From Sphaerochaeta sp. (GTDB taxonomy: Bacteria; Spirochaetota; Spirochaetia; Sphaerochaetales; Sphaerochaetaceae): 44,557 bases of DNA. Location: assembly GCA_016342655.1 (NCBI GenBank), contig JAEINL010000027.1, forward strand, positions 1 to 44,557. Direction: 5' to 3'. The notes beneath the pieces are model-generated. The model saw only the letters and a list, made by a program, of their open reading frames with translations. It had not been told where the DNA came from and ran no database searches. The position numbers and the translations under genes are program-made. Of this stretch, positions 24,620 to 33,676 are shown piece by piece (the stretch's first letter is position 1; each line of letters begins with the position of its first letter).

Positions 24620-25882
24620 ATGAATACACATCTGATAGCCATTTTTGTGTTGCTCATTCTCTCGGCCATGTTTTCTGCAACGGAAACTGCCTTTACTTCC
24701 CTTTCGTTCATACAACACAGGACACTTCAAAACAAACGAAGCCGCAGTGCTCGCATGGCCTACAAACTGAGTCAGAAGCATGATGTACTCATTACCACCG
24801 TCCTGGTGGGTAATAATGTAGTTAACATCTCAGTCTCTGCCTTGGTGACCACCTATGCCATCCGCCTGTTTTCCAACAGCGCTGTAGGGTATGCAACAGG
24901 ACTGCTTACCATTGTCATCCTCATCTTTGGCGAGATAACCCCCAAGCAGATAGCAATGAGCCATAACATGAAAATCGCCTCCTTCATGGCCTATCCCATC
25001 AAGGTTCTGACCATCATCCTCTATCCCCTTATCTGGCTGTTGATTCACCTCTCCCACCTCATAACCCGAATCTTTGCAAAAAACACTGAACCTGCCATCA
25101 CAGCAGAAGGTGTCCGACACATGGTAGGGGCCGCCGAGGACTATGGGCTGGTAGACCAGTATGAGTCAGACCTTATGCACAGGGCAATTCAATTCAGTGA
25201 CACCCAAGTGAAGACCATCATGAGCCACCGGACCAGTGTCTTCTGTGTCAATGACGAACTCTCCATTGGAGAGGCGTTTCCCTCCATCGTACGATCAGGG
25301 TTCTCACGCATCCCTGTCTACCACCAGAATATAGAGAATATCATAGGCATCGTACTGATACGGGACATCCTGCGCGCCCAGCTAGCCAAGAAACAGGACA
25401 AAAACATAACATCAATCATGCTCAAACCCCTTTTTGTCCCTGAGCAGATGCATCTCGACAATGTATTCTTCCTTTTCAAGAAGGACCGGTTGCAACTCGC
25501 CATTGTCCTTGATGAGTATGGCGGCTTCAGTGGAGTCGTCACCATGGAGGATGTGGCAGAGCAGCTCTTTGGCGAACTGTATGACGAGCACGAACGACGC
25601 TATCCTGATAGGATTGTGGAACAGGAGCTGAGGCCCGGAACCTATCTGGTCATGGCCGATACACCATTCCTTCAGCTAGTCGACGAGCTGTCCCTGCATT
25701 ATGAGAGCGAGGGCTCCAAGACCAGTACAGTGGCTGCTTACCTGATGAACCTTACAGGGGACATCCCAGAATCAGGTGATGTACTGCAGACCCCCATAGG
25801 GACCTTCAGGATTATGACCATGCAGGGCAACAGAGTTGCTGAAGTGGAGTTTTCACCCTCCATCGACGACGCAACCCTATAA
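24620..25882 (+). CDS. CNNM/CorC-family protein (DUF21, two CBS domains, CorC_HlyC)
   Basis: A 420-residue membrane protein of the family annotated as hemolysin or magnesium/cobalt efflux. The N-terminal DUF21 domain (about 1-170) has four hydrophobic segments and the motifs FSATETAFTSLS and LIFGEITPKQ. It is followed by two CBS domains (about 195-320) and a C-terminal CorC_HlyC domain with YGGFSGVVTMEDV just before it. CNNM relatives transport or regulate Mg2+, often with nucleotide binding by the CBS pair. GTG at 24614 is in frame, but ATG at 24620 has GGA 7 nt upstream. It shares the operon with corA, suggesting joint magnesium homeostasis. Confidence 0.9.
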   Translation: MNTHLIAIFVLLILSAMFSATETAFTSLSFIQHRTLQNKRSRSARMAYKLSQKHDVLITTVLVGNNVVNISVSALVTTYAIRLFSNSAVGYATGLLTIVILIFGEITPKQIAMSHNMKIASFMAYPIKVLTIILYPLIWLLIHLSHLITRIFAKNTEPAITAEGVRHMVGAAEDYGLVDQYESDLMHRAIQFSDTQVKTIMSHRTSVFCVNDELSIGEAFPSIVRSGFSRIPVYHQNIENIIGIVLIRDILRAQLAKKQDKNITSIMLKPLFVPEQMHLDNVFFLFKKDRLQLAIVLDEYGGFSGVVTMEDVAEQLFGELYDEHERRYPDRIVEQELRPGTYLVMADTPFLQLVDELSLHYESEGSKTSTVAAYLMNLTGDIPESGDVLQTPIGTFRIMTMQGNRVAEVEFSPSIDDATL

Positions 25883-25899
25883 ATGGTGGGTGTTTGGCG

Positions 25900-25928
25900 T
25901 TGACCTAACATTGCTGCAAATGTATTAT
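25900..25928 (+). promoter_or_regulatory. leuS promoter, ATG 7 nt after the -10 box
   Basis: TTGACC (25900-25905), a 17-bp spacer and TATTAT (25923-25928) are followed by 7 nt and the leuS ATG. No Shine-Dalgarno is present and there is no room for a T-box leader. Confidence 0.7.
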
Positions 25929-25935
25929 TGCTCCT

Positions 25936-28452
25936 ATGAGCAAATACCCCTTCAAAGAAATAGAAACCAAGTGGCAACAGTACTGGCAAGAGAACCAGAT
26001 TTTTGCCGTTACAGAAGATGAGTCCTTTCCCCCTGAAAAGCGCAAATATGTCTTGGACATGTTCCCTTATCCATCAGGTGCAGGTCTGCATGTAGGGCAC
26101 CCTGAAGGGTATACCGCCACGGATATCTATTGCAGGTACCTCAGGATGAATGGTTTCAACGTCCTGCACCCCATGGGCTTCGACTCCTTTGGGCTTCCTG
26201 CAGAGAACTATGCCATTAAGACTGGAAAACATCCCTTGGGCACCACTGAGAAAAACATTGAGAACTTCCGCAAGCAGATCAAGAGCCTGGGCTTCTGCTA
26301 CGACTGGAACCGTGAAGTATCGACCCACAGCAGTGACTACTATCGCTGGACCCAGTGGATATTCATACAGCTGTTCAAAAAAGGTCTCGCCTACGAGTCC
26401 TTCACCCCCATCAACTGGTGCGACAACTGCCTAACAGGCCTTGCCAATGAAGAGGTCAAGGACGGCAGATGCGAACGCTGTGGGACTGCAGTCGTACGCA
26501 AGAGCATCCGCCAGTGGGTGCTCAAGATCACCGAGTATGCGGACAAGTTGCTTGCTGACCTCGACAGCCTCGACTGGCCGGAATCAGTGAAGCACATGCA
26601 GCGCAACTGGATCGGTCGCAGTGAAGGGGCTTCCGTATCCTTCAAAGTGGAAAAGAGTGACGAACAATTGGAAGTCTACACAACCCGTGCAGACACTCTG
26701 TTTGGGGCGACCTACATGGTTGTCTCCCCTGAACACTCCCTTGTTGACATCCTTACCACAGCAGAAAAGAAAGCTGAGGTTGCAGCCTATATCGATGCAG
26801 CGGCACATAAGAGCGACCTAGAGAGGACCGACCTTGCAAAGGATAAGACAGGAGTCTTTACCGGCAGCTACGCTATAAATCCTGTCAACAACAAGAGAAT
26901 CCCCATCTGGATCGCAGACTATGTGCTCAGTAGCTACGGTACAGGGGCCATCATGGCAGTACCTGCCCATGATACCCGCGACTGGGAGTTTGCCAAGAAG
27001 TTTGACCTCCCCATCGTTGAAGTTCTGAAAAGTGAAGTCGATGTACAGGCCCAGGCTTGGACTGAAGATGGAAGCCACGTCAACAGCGGATTTCTTGACG
27101 GCCTGAACAAGGATGACGCCATTGAAAAGATGCTCATCTGGCTCGAAGAAAAAAAGCTCGGTGCGAAGGCCACCAACTACAAGCTTCGCGACTGGGTATT
27201 CAGCCGACAACGCTACTGGGGTGAGCCCATTCCCTTGGTACACTGCCCAACGTGTGGAACCGTACCCCTCAAGGAGGAGCAGCTGCCCCTCCTATTGCCT
27301 GATACGACATCCTATGAGCCAAGCGGCACAGGAGAGAGCCCCCTTGCCAAGATTGACGAGTGGGTGAACACCACCTGCCCTGTCTGTGGAGGACCAGCAA
27401 AAAGAGAAACCAACACCATGCCCCAGTGGGCAGGATCGTGTTGGTACTACCTGCGCTATCTCGACCCCAACAACACCGAACGCTTTGTCTCCGAGGAGAA
27501 GGAACAGTACTGGATGCCGGTAGACCTCTATGTGGGGGGAGCAGAACATGCAGTGTTGCACCTGCTCTATGCACGATTCTGGCACAAGGTGCTCTATGAT
27601 TTGGGCCTTGTCTCCACAAGGGAACCCTTCCAAAGGTTGGTAAACCAGGGGATGATAACCTCCTTTGCTTTCCAGAGAAAGGACAAGAGCCTGGTTGCTA
27701 CCGATATGGTGGAAGAGACGACTCCCGACCAGTTCATCGAAAAGGAGACGGGAGAAAGCCTTGAACGTGTTGTTGCCAAGATGTCCAAGAGCCTGAAGAA
27801 CGTCATCAACCCCGATGATATCATCACTGAGTTTGGCGCCGACTCGATGCGTATGTACGAAATGTTCATGGGCCCTCTGGAAGTCTCAAAACCTTGGGCT
27901 ACGACAGGCCTCAGTGGAGTATACCGCTTCCTTGACCGTGTCTGGCGCTTACAGGAAGACAGGGTTGTCACCGATGAAGAACCTTCTGAAGAGATACTCA
28001 AGCTTCTGCACAAGACCATCAAGAAGGTGACCCACGATACCGACACCCTGAACTTCAACACGGCAATAAGCCAGATGATGGTTCTGGTCAACGAGCTCTA
28101 CAAGACCGATACCCTGCCAAGGGTTGTATGGGAGACCCTGATCAAGCTACTCGGCCCGTATGTTCCACATATTGCAGAGGAGCTCTGGGCTCTTGCCGGT
28201 CATGAGCCTACCTTGGCAAATGTCCCTTGGCCTACCTATGAGGAGAAGCTCACTATCGATAGTGAGGTTCAGATCATCATGCAGGTAAATGGCAAGGTCC
28301 GTTCCAAGAGTATCCAGAAAAAAGGCCTGAGCAAGGAAGAAATGCTCGCTCTGACAAAAAATGATGAGAAGATACAGGCCTGGATTGCAGGAAAGACCAT
28401 CGTAAAGGAGATTGTGGTTCCTGACAAGCTGGTTAATCTGGTGGTGAAGTAG
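25936..28452 (+). CDS. leuS: Leucyl-tRNA synthetase
   Basis: Charges tRNA-Leu in the cytoplasm. The 838-residue class I synthetase has the HIGH-type motif HVGHPEGY (about 51) within '[19 protein letters not shown]', and the CP1 editing domain (about 225-420) with [12 protein letters not shown] and the [12 protein letters not shown] segment. A zinc-binding CPTCG/CPVCGG insertion follows, then KMSKSLKNV (about 615) and an anticodon-binding and C-terminal domain to the end. The length is typical of bacterial LeuRS. It appears to have its own promoter whose start point coincides with the ATG, so the mRNA is probably leaderless even though the gene follows the corA operon closely. Confidence 0.98.
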   Translation: MSKYPFKEIETKWQQYWQENQIFAVTEDESFPPEKRKYVLDMFPYPSGAGLHVGHPEGYTATDIYCRYLRMNGFNVLHPMGFDSFGLPAENYAIKTGKHPLGTTEKNIENFRKQIKSLGFCYDWNREVSTHSSDYYRWTQWIFIQLFKKGLAYESFTPINWCDNCLTGLANEEVKDGRCERCGTAVVRKSIRQWVLKITEYADKLLADLDSLDWPESVKHMQRNWIGRSEGASVSFKVEKSDEQLEVYTTRADTLFGATYMVVSPEHSLVDILTTAEKKAEVAAYIDAAAHKSDLERTDLAKDKTGVFTGSYAINPVNNKRIPIWIADYVLSSYGTGAIMAVPAHDTRDWEFAKKFDLPIVEVLKSEVDVQAQAWTEDGSHVNSGFLDGLNKDDAIEKMLIWLEEKKLGAKATNYKLRDWVFSRQRYWGEPIPLVHCPTCGTVPLKEEQLPLLLPDTTSYEPSGTGESPLAKIDEWVNTTCPVCGGPAKRETNTMPQWAGSCWYYLRYLDPNNTERFVSEEKEQYWMPVDLYVGGAEHAVLHLLYARFWHKVLYDLGLVSTREPFQRLVNQGMITSFAFQRKDKSLVATDMVEETTPDQFIEKETGESLERVVAKMSKSLKNVINPDDIITEFGADSMRMYEMFMGPLEVSKPWATTGLSGVYRFLDRVWRLQEDRVVTDEEPSEEILKLLHKTIKKVTHDTDTLNFNTAISQMMVLVNELYKTDTLPRVVWETLIKLLGPYVPHIAEELWALAGHEPTLANVPWPTYEEKLTIDSEVQIIMQVNGKVRSKSIQKKGLSKEEMLALTKNDEKIQAWIAGKTIVKEIVVPDKLVNLVVK

Positions 28453-28497
28453 AAAAAATTCTTTGCAAACGAAAAAATATGCTGTTCAATCAGCAAG

Positions 28498-28523
28498 GAA
28501 GAGGAGTCCAAGGGCTCCTCTTC
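28498..28523 (+). terminator. Terminator of leuS
   Basis: A 9-bp perfect stem GAAGAGGAG/CTCCTCTTC with an 8-nt loop, followed by TTTC. It lies 46 bp after the leuS stop, between convergent genes. Confidence 0.7.
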
Positions 28524-28564
28524 TTTCATCCTAATGTCCAGCCCTTTTTCTTGTTCTTTTCTTT

Positions 28565-29029
28565 CTACACATCCAGCTTCAGATGAACAATGACATTACT
28601 GCTATAGGATGCTCGATCTCCTCGTAAAGGCCTTGCTAGATCTGCAGAAAACTCAGCCACGGGGATAGTCAAAGGTAGATAAGGATTACAACTGTAGGAA
28701 AGGATATCGGGAAGGTTTTTCTGAAGATTGTCACAGAACAACTGATAGGAAACCTCTTCAACTTCATTTACCAAAGGAGTATGAAAGATCTGTAGATACC
28801 CTTTCCCATAATGTTTTGCCTTGACGACTATCGAACACAAGGGAAGCTGTAGTGCGGTAGGGGGAGTGATATCTCGTTCCTCCTTCCTATCAGTTACAAA
28901 AATCTTGACCTCTGTTTGTGGGGTTTCCAAAACAATGACAGCAAAAATCGGTTTCCAAGCAAAAAGGCACAACACAAAAAAGATACATATCTTGTTACAT
29001 CTCCTTCTTGCCTGGTTATTTTTACCCAC
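28565..29029 (-). CDS. Hypothetical exported protein
   Basis: A 154-residue protein of no family I recognise. It begins with a GTG codon preceded by AGGA at 6 nt. The N-terminus has basic residues (QARRRCNK) followed by a hydrophobic run, ICIFFVLCLFAW, and a possible cleavage after PIFA (about 30), so it is probably secreted or periplasmic. The mature part is mixed alpha/beta by eye, with two cysteines (about 99 and 115). It follows sdaA on the same strand with a 118-bp gap, so a shared transcript is possible. Confidence 0.6.
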   Translation of the reverse strand: MGKNNQARRRCNKICIFFVLCLFAWKPIFAVIVLETPQTEVKIFVTDRKEERDITPPTALQLPLCSIVVKAKHYGKGYLQIFHTPLVNEVEEVSYQLFCDNLQKNLPDILSYSCNPYLPLTIPVAEFSADLARPLRGDRASYSSNVIVHLKLDV

Positions 29030-29147
29030 ACATGATTCCTTATATCATATCTATTTTATCCATAGTACCATACATTCTTCAAAGTATGAAACAATGGTTT
29101 TCAAGAATATGTATTTTGCTATGCAGTATTTATACAGGTTCGTAGGC

Positions 29148-30356
29148 TTATGCCAGTACTTTTGCCAGCCCACCTTTAGAGGTTTCGCGGTAGAGGGAGG
29201 GAAGAGCCTGACCGGTCTCCATCATAACCTCCACCACATTGTCGAACGATACCTTATGCCTGCCATCACCAAGCAAGGCAAAAGAGCAGTGGTCTATAGA
29301 ACGCATCGCACCCAAGGCATTTCGTTCGATGCAGGGAATCTGCACCAAGCCCCGCATAGGATCGCAAGTAAGGCCCAAGTGGTGTTCCAAACCCATCTCT
29401 GCCGCATATTCAATCTGGTGGATAGTTCCCCCCAGCAGTTGGGTCGCAGCCCCACTTGCCATAGCACAGGCAACACCAACCTCACCTTGGCAACCTACCT
29501 CGGCTCCGCTGATCGAACCGTTGGTCTTGACCAGGTTGCCTATCAGGCCTGCAGTTAGCAAAGCGCGCAATATCTTAACCTTGGAAATCTTATAGTGCTT
29601 TGACAGGTAGTAGAGTACCCCGGGAAGGACTCCGCAACTGCCACACGTAGGGGCTGTGACAATCTTCCCGCCCCCGGCATTCTCTTCTGAGACCGCAAGG
29701 GCATAGCTGATTGCTATGGCTGTATTGCCCAAAGGTCCGGTGAATTCTCCAGCCTTGGAGTTGTACTGGCTTGCCTTTCTTGCAAGCTTCAGCCCCCCTG
29801 GAAGGACACCCTCAGCATTGATGCCCGCCTCAACAGCATCACACATCACACTCCAGACCTCATTCATATACTCCAGAATCTCATTGCCCTCGAACTGCAG
29901 GACAAACTCCCACAGCTGCAAGCCCTCCTCAGAGCAATAGGCAAGGATTTTGGACATGGTCCCATACTCCTTGGGATAGATATGCTTATTCTCGTCTTGG
30001 GCCTCACCTTCGATGACAACACGCCCGCCACCTACACTGTAGTAGGTCTGTTGGGCTAGGATAGAACCTTCTTCGCCATAGCCTAAAAGCGTGAGGGCAT
30101 TTGGATGGAAAGGCTTCTCCTCGTCAGGATACCAGCTGATATCAACCTGCTTTTCTGTCTCAGCAAAGACTTCCCGTATAGCCCTGTCGGTAAGGTGCCC
30201 CTTGCCAGTAGCTGCAAGGCTACCATAGAGAAACGCCTCATAGCGTGCAGCATCGGGGCAAATCCCAAGAAAATGTTGGGTCGCAAAACGAGGGCCCATG
30301 GTATGGCTACTTGAAGGGCCATACCCTATCCTATACAGTTCACGCAATGATTCCAT
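29148..30356 (-). CDS. sdaA: L-serine dehydratase, iron-sulfur type, single chain
   Basis: Deaminates L-serine to pyruvate and ammonia using an oxygen-sensitive 4Fe-4S cluster, feeding pyruvate to the ferredoxin oxidoreductase encoded in the same window. The 402-residue chain joins the beta part (about 1-150, beginning with the signature GYGPSSSHTMGP) to the alpha part (about 150-400). Cluster cysteines are visible in APTCGSCGVLPG (about 238-241), GCQGEVG and LTCDPMRGLVQIPC, as in the single-chain enzymes. The start has AAGG about 9 nt upstream. A lipoprotein gene lies 44 bp upstream on the same strand, and an exported protein of unknown role downstream. Confidence 0.95.
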   Translation of the reverse strand: MESLRELYRIGYGPSSSHTMGPRFATQHFLGICPDAARYEAFLYGSLAATGKGHLTDRAIREVFAETEKQVDISWYPDEEKPFHPNALTLLGYGEEGSILAQQTYYSVGGGRVVIEGEAQDENKHIYPKEYGTMSKILAYCSEEGLQLWEFVLQFEGNEILEYMNEVWSVMCDAVEAGINAEGVLPGGLKLARKASQYNSKAGEFTGPLGNTAIAISYALAVSEENAGGGKIVTAPTCGSCGVLPGVLYYLSKHYKISKVKILRALLTAGLIGNLVKTNGSISGAEVGCQGEVGVACAMASGAATQLLGGTIHQIEYAAEMGLEHHLGLTCDPMRGLVQIPCIERNALGAMRSIDHCSFALLGDGRHKVSFDNVVEVMMETGQALPSLYRETSKGGLAKVLA

Positions 30357-30400
30357 ACATGAACCTTACCTTTTTACCCGATAAAAGGAAAGATAGCCAA

Positions 30401-31180
30401 CTACCACAAAGGGCCTCTTTGCACTGAGAAAAAAAAGGCTTGCTCCTTGAGGTCGACAAACACCCTGAGCAACAAGGCATCCTCCCTGTTCCAGAAACAG
30501 TGCAGCCCTTCCCCTAGGCTAAGGACTACCCCTTCGCTACCCCAATAGCTCCAGAACGAAGTCTCGCTTGCCCTTTCACCAACCCAATACCCTTGGGGGA
30601 TGGTGGAGACCACTACAGCCAAAGGCTCTTGAACTTGAATCGAGGAGGAACTGAGCTCCCCATTTACCAAATCCTTTTGCAGACGATTGGCATCGAGGAG
30701 CGTGAAGTCATCAACCTTGGAGCGAATCTCCTGCAACAGATGGGGGTAAACCAAACCACCTAAGGCTCCTGTAGTAAGCTTGGTACTCTCGAGTAGCAGA
30801 TGACAGAGCACCCCTTCCTGCTCATTCAACAGGATCTCATGTCCTCCATCAGGGACCAAAGCACCTCCTATAGGCGAGAACACCCCCAAGGGATAGGCAC
30901 AGAAGACAACCGTCTCACCCCTCCTTATCCAGAGAGTCACCCGCCTTTCCCCTGCATTGATATGTTGCTGCTTACGTTCCCCCTTTTCTGTCCAGACGAG
31001 GGTATACCAGAAACTCTGGTTCTGCATCACCTCCCACCGGTGTTGCATAGGAATGACCACCGTTACAGACCTCATGGAAAGGGGGTCGTAGGTACAGCTG
31101 ACAGAGAGGGAAACCAGTGCTAAACTCACAAGGAGTAGGCAGGCAGTATGCTTGTTCACATACATGAAGAGGTAAAGCAT
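30401..31180 (-). CDS. Hypothetical lipoprotein
   Basis: A 259-residue protein with a lipoprotein signal peptide: hydrophobic LLLVSLALVSLSV followed by lipobox SVSC (cysteine about 29). It should be lipid-anchored in the envelope. The rest contains many aromatic residues and beta-strand-like stretches (for example SFWYTLVWTEKGERKQQ) and resembles no family that I can name. It lies directly upstream of sdaA on the same strand, but there is no evident functional link. The ribosome site is weak. ATG at 31165 is an alternative start that would keep the signal peptide. Confidence 0.65.
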   Translation of the reverse strand: MLYLFMYVNKHTACLLLVSLALVSLSVSCTYDPLSMRSVTVVIPMQHRWEVMQNQSFWYTLVWTEKGERKQQHINAGERRVTLWIRRGETVVFCAYPLGVFSPIGGALVPDGGHEILLNEQEGVLCHLLLESTKLTTGALGGLVYPHLLQEIRSKVDDFTLLDANRLQKDLVNGELSSSSIQVQEPLAVVVSTIPQGYWVGERASETSFWSYWGSEGVVLSLGEGLHCFWNREDALLLRVFVDLKEQAFFFSVQRGPLW

Positions 31181-31318
31181 CGGCTATCTCTTCAGAAAGA
31201 AGGTAATACTACAGAGAAGAGAGAAAGAGTTGGCTTTTGAATAGGGTATGATTTGCCCTTTTGGTTTGGTGGTAGCTTTGGTATTGTGTAACGTAATCCT
31301 GCAATACAAATCCAGAAA

Positions 31319-31408
31319 ATGAAAGGTATCAATACCCCAGGGCAAGCCCTGGAAAGAGGAGGCGTTGCCTCCTTTTCCGCCCCAAGGGGCTCACGTATCT
31401 CACCTTGC
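31319..31408. repeat. Palindromic dispersed repeat, copy A
   Basis: A 90-bp element identical to copy B (36054-36142) over its first 67 bases and similar to its end. It is a string of hairpins: GGTATCAATACC, CCAGGGCAAGCCCTGG, GGAGGCGTTGCCTCC and GCCCCAAGGGGC. Its right border supplies the stop codon of the flippase gene. It has the form of a REP- or MITE-like element and carries no gene of its own. Confidence 0.85.
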
Positions 31409-32923
31409 CTTCTTAGCAATGCGTCTGAAGATGGCAACAACCTCCTTGAACAAGGACAAGCGGTGGAAACAAAGTAGATACACCAGATTGGGGATAACGA
31501 TTACAGCAAGAAAAGAAACGGTAAACCGAAGAATTGTATTGGATAGGGTTATCAACGAAAGGCAAGCAAAGGTTGCCCATCCCGCAAGGAGAGTCACAGC
31601 CGTATAACCTAGGTACTGGAAAAAATACTGGGCAAGTGGCTTATCAAAGCCAAAGCGGAAGACCACATACGGCTCAATCCAGAAACACGTAGCCAAAGTG
31701 CTCGCTGACGAACCGATGAGAACCCCAATTACACCATACTTTTTTGCAAGCACTATCGATACCACCAAATTGATCCCTGCTTGCAGCAATGACTTGTGAC
31801 GGTCATACCAGAACAAGCCCAACGAGTCCTTGAACGCAAGAACTGGTCTTCTCATACCGGTGAGGTAGTAGTTAAGAACAATCACAAACACCACACTCTT
31901 GGGAAACAAGTATGCCCTCCCTAACCACAAGGAGATGAAAGGGTTGCACAGGAAGTATAGGCAGAGGGCGGTGAAGCCATATACCCAGGCTGAGATGAAA
32001 TTCAGCTCGTCAAACAGCGCCTTGCTCCCTTCAGTCCCTCTCTCAGCTGAAAGGTTACCGATACTTGCGGTAATGGAAGAGTATATAAGGCCAACGATAC
32101 CTCCAACGGAGCCTTGCAGCAGGATATAGTTTGCATATAAGCCGGCACTCGCTAGATTCACAAAACGGACCAGGATGATATTGTCGGTTCCATTGACCAG
32201 AACACCTCCGACCTTATGAAATGTCAGGGCAAAGATATTTCTCCTGATCTTTCCCTTCTCATCCCTTGTAAGGGATGCATCTGTTTTTTCTTTCAGGTAA
32301 GGATAGAGAGCGTTTACCCGCTTTGTTATAGCCAGGTTTTCACTGATGGTGCAGGCGAGCAGGACCATCAAAAAGAGAATATAGTTGTGTGTCAGGACCA
32401 ATACCAAAATCTGTAGGGCATGCTTGAGTATCTGAAACCCATACATGTAGAGCGAGTTGATATAAGACTTCTGATCAGCAATAATGACCGTTCGCTTATA
32501 CCCTAAGAAATAACTGGACCCTGAGTTGATGACAAACAGCCAATATATGCTGTACAGGTGAGGAATGTCTGGAACCTCTTTCATGAGTAGATGGAGAAAT
32601 GGAGTAAAGGCAAACCCAAGAAACAACACCAGTGCCCCGATTATCCTATAGGCTTTCCTATAGAGCTTCATTAGGGCCTGTATCGTATAGGTTTCTCCAA
32701 AGGCCAGAGGTTTGTAAAGGCTATAGCTTATTGCGGCCCCAAAGCCCAGCTCAGCAAGAGAGAGCATCGTAAGGACATTGGAAAACAATCCGGACAGACC
32801 CAGATACTCCAGTGAGAGGAACATCACAAAGACCTTGCGGGCGATGAAGCCGCTGATATAGCTGAGGATGAGACCAAGGGTCCCCGCCTTTATGTTCCGT
32901 ACTGAATTATCTAATCTTGACAA
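31400..32923 (-). CDS. Wzx-type polysaccharide flippase (MOP superfamily)
   Basis: About 507 residues and twelve to fourteen membrane helices. It belongs by pattern to the O-antigen/teichoic acid flippase group, with the N-terminal 'GLSGLFSNVLTMLSLAELGFGAAISYSLYKPL' region (about 43-75; split here only for description) and charged loops between helices. Such proteins move undecaprenyl-linked oligosaccharides across the inner membrane. No glycosyltransferase or polymerase gene is adjacent, which is unusual. I chose TTG 32923, with GAGG 6 nt upstream, over TTG 32929, which would abut the ribosome site. The end of the protein (IAKKAR and stop) lies in the border of dispersed repeat A, so the original C-terminus may have been replaced. 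Confidence 0.85.
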   Translation of the reverse strand: MSRLDNSVRNIKAGTLGLILSYISGFIARKVFVMFLSLEYLGLSGLFSNVLTMLSLAELGFGAAISYSLYKPLAFGETYTIQALMKLYRKAYRIIGALVLFLGFAFTPFLHLLMKEVPDIPHLYSIYWLFVINSGSSYFLGYKRTVIIADQKSYINSLYMYGFQILKHALQILVLVLTHNYILFLMVLLACTISENLAITKRVNALYPYLKEKTDASLTRDEKGKIRRNIFALTFHKVGGVLVNGTDNIILVRFVNLASAGLYANYILLQGSVGGIVGLIYSSITASIGNLSAERGTEGSKALFDELNFISAWVYGFTALCLYFLCNPFISLWLGRAYLFPKSVVFVIVLNYYLTGMRRPVLAFKDSLGLFWYDRHKSLLQAGINLVVSIVLAKKYGVIGVLIGSSASTLATCFWIEPYVVFRFGFDKPLAQYFFQYLGYTAVTLLAGWATFACLSLITLSNTILRFTVSFLAVIVIPNLVYLLCFHRLSLFKEVVAIFRRIAKKAR

Positions 32924-33147
32924 CGACAACCTCGTCTAGACTTTTGCATCTGTTTTCTTGGGAGAAGAGAAGAAGTGCCTGCATATGCAGGATCCTAAAG
33001 CGATACTAATAAGATAACAACACAGGAACTGGATAGTAACTCATTCCCTATGAAGGGCACTGCTCACGACATGCACCAAATTAGCCTCTCTCTTTTAATG
33101 ATGGCTTATACCTAGCTATTAGGTAGTACAATTGCTCTGATTTTGCT

Positions 33148-33675
33148 TTATAGGCCCTTGATAGCTTCCATATACTCGCTTCGATAGCGCTTGAATAAGA
33201 GGCAAAAATCCTTGCTCCTATAGTCGGCATAGGTCCATGGAAGGGCGTTGAACTCTCCCTTTCCATAGATGAGAGTCACCTCTGCATAAATCCCTTTCTG
33301 CAAGGGAATACGATGGGAGCGGTTTTTGGTGGTAGCAAGGATAAGGCTGGCTGCACTGAGCAAGCCGGGGTCCAAATTGATGGTACGCCCCCCCTCTTTC
33401 TTGAATTGCTCTTCGACTTCATTGGTGATGAGCTTCGCCTCTGCAAGCAGTGAGGGGTCATACAACCTTTCAAACACCAGAAAGAATCTTTTGGGTTCTG
33501 ATCCCATTTCAGTATTGTAATAATCGGTAAAGGTAAAGGGAACAGCCTCGCTAGACTCCAAGATGGGCCCGAACTTCCCTTCAAGGAGGGAAAATAGTTC
33601 TGGGTGGGCTCCTTCGTCAGAAGAGAGCACACCCATTACCAACCTCGAGGGTACAAAGCTCAGAATTTTACCCAT
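33148..33675 (-). CDS. DUF4416 family protein
   Basis: A 175-residue soluble protein of the DUF4416 family, found mainly in anaerobes and of unknown function. Family hallmarks visible are the start 'PSRLVMGVLSSDE', 'FTFTDYYNTEMG' (about 48-59), the middle 'RTINLDPGLLSAASLILATTKN' region (about 95-117; named only to locate it) and 'YIEGKGEF'-like LIYGKGEFNALPWTYADY (about 135-152). The start at 33675 is one base beyond the stop of the upstream aroF-pheA gene. An ATG-less extension to 33720 is possible but would overlap it. The tight junction suggests co-transcription with aromatic biosynthesis. Confidence 0.8.
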   Translation of the reverse strand: MGKILSFVPSRLVMGVLSSDEGAHPELFSLLEGKFGPILESSEAVPFTFTDYYNTEMGSEPKRFFLVFERLYDPSLLAEAKLITNEVEEQFKKEGGRTINLDPGLLSAASLILATTKNRSHRIPLQKGIYAEVTLIYGKGEFNALPWTYADYRSKDFCLLFKRYRSEYMEAIKGL

Positions 33676-33676
33676 C

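Noticed and set aside
31192..31440. An 82-codon minus-strand open frame across repeat A
   Set aside because: Its translation is mostly the palindromic repeat and intergenic sequence. The similar frame at 36064-36282 is the same artefact over repeat B.
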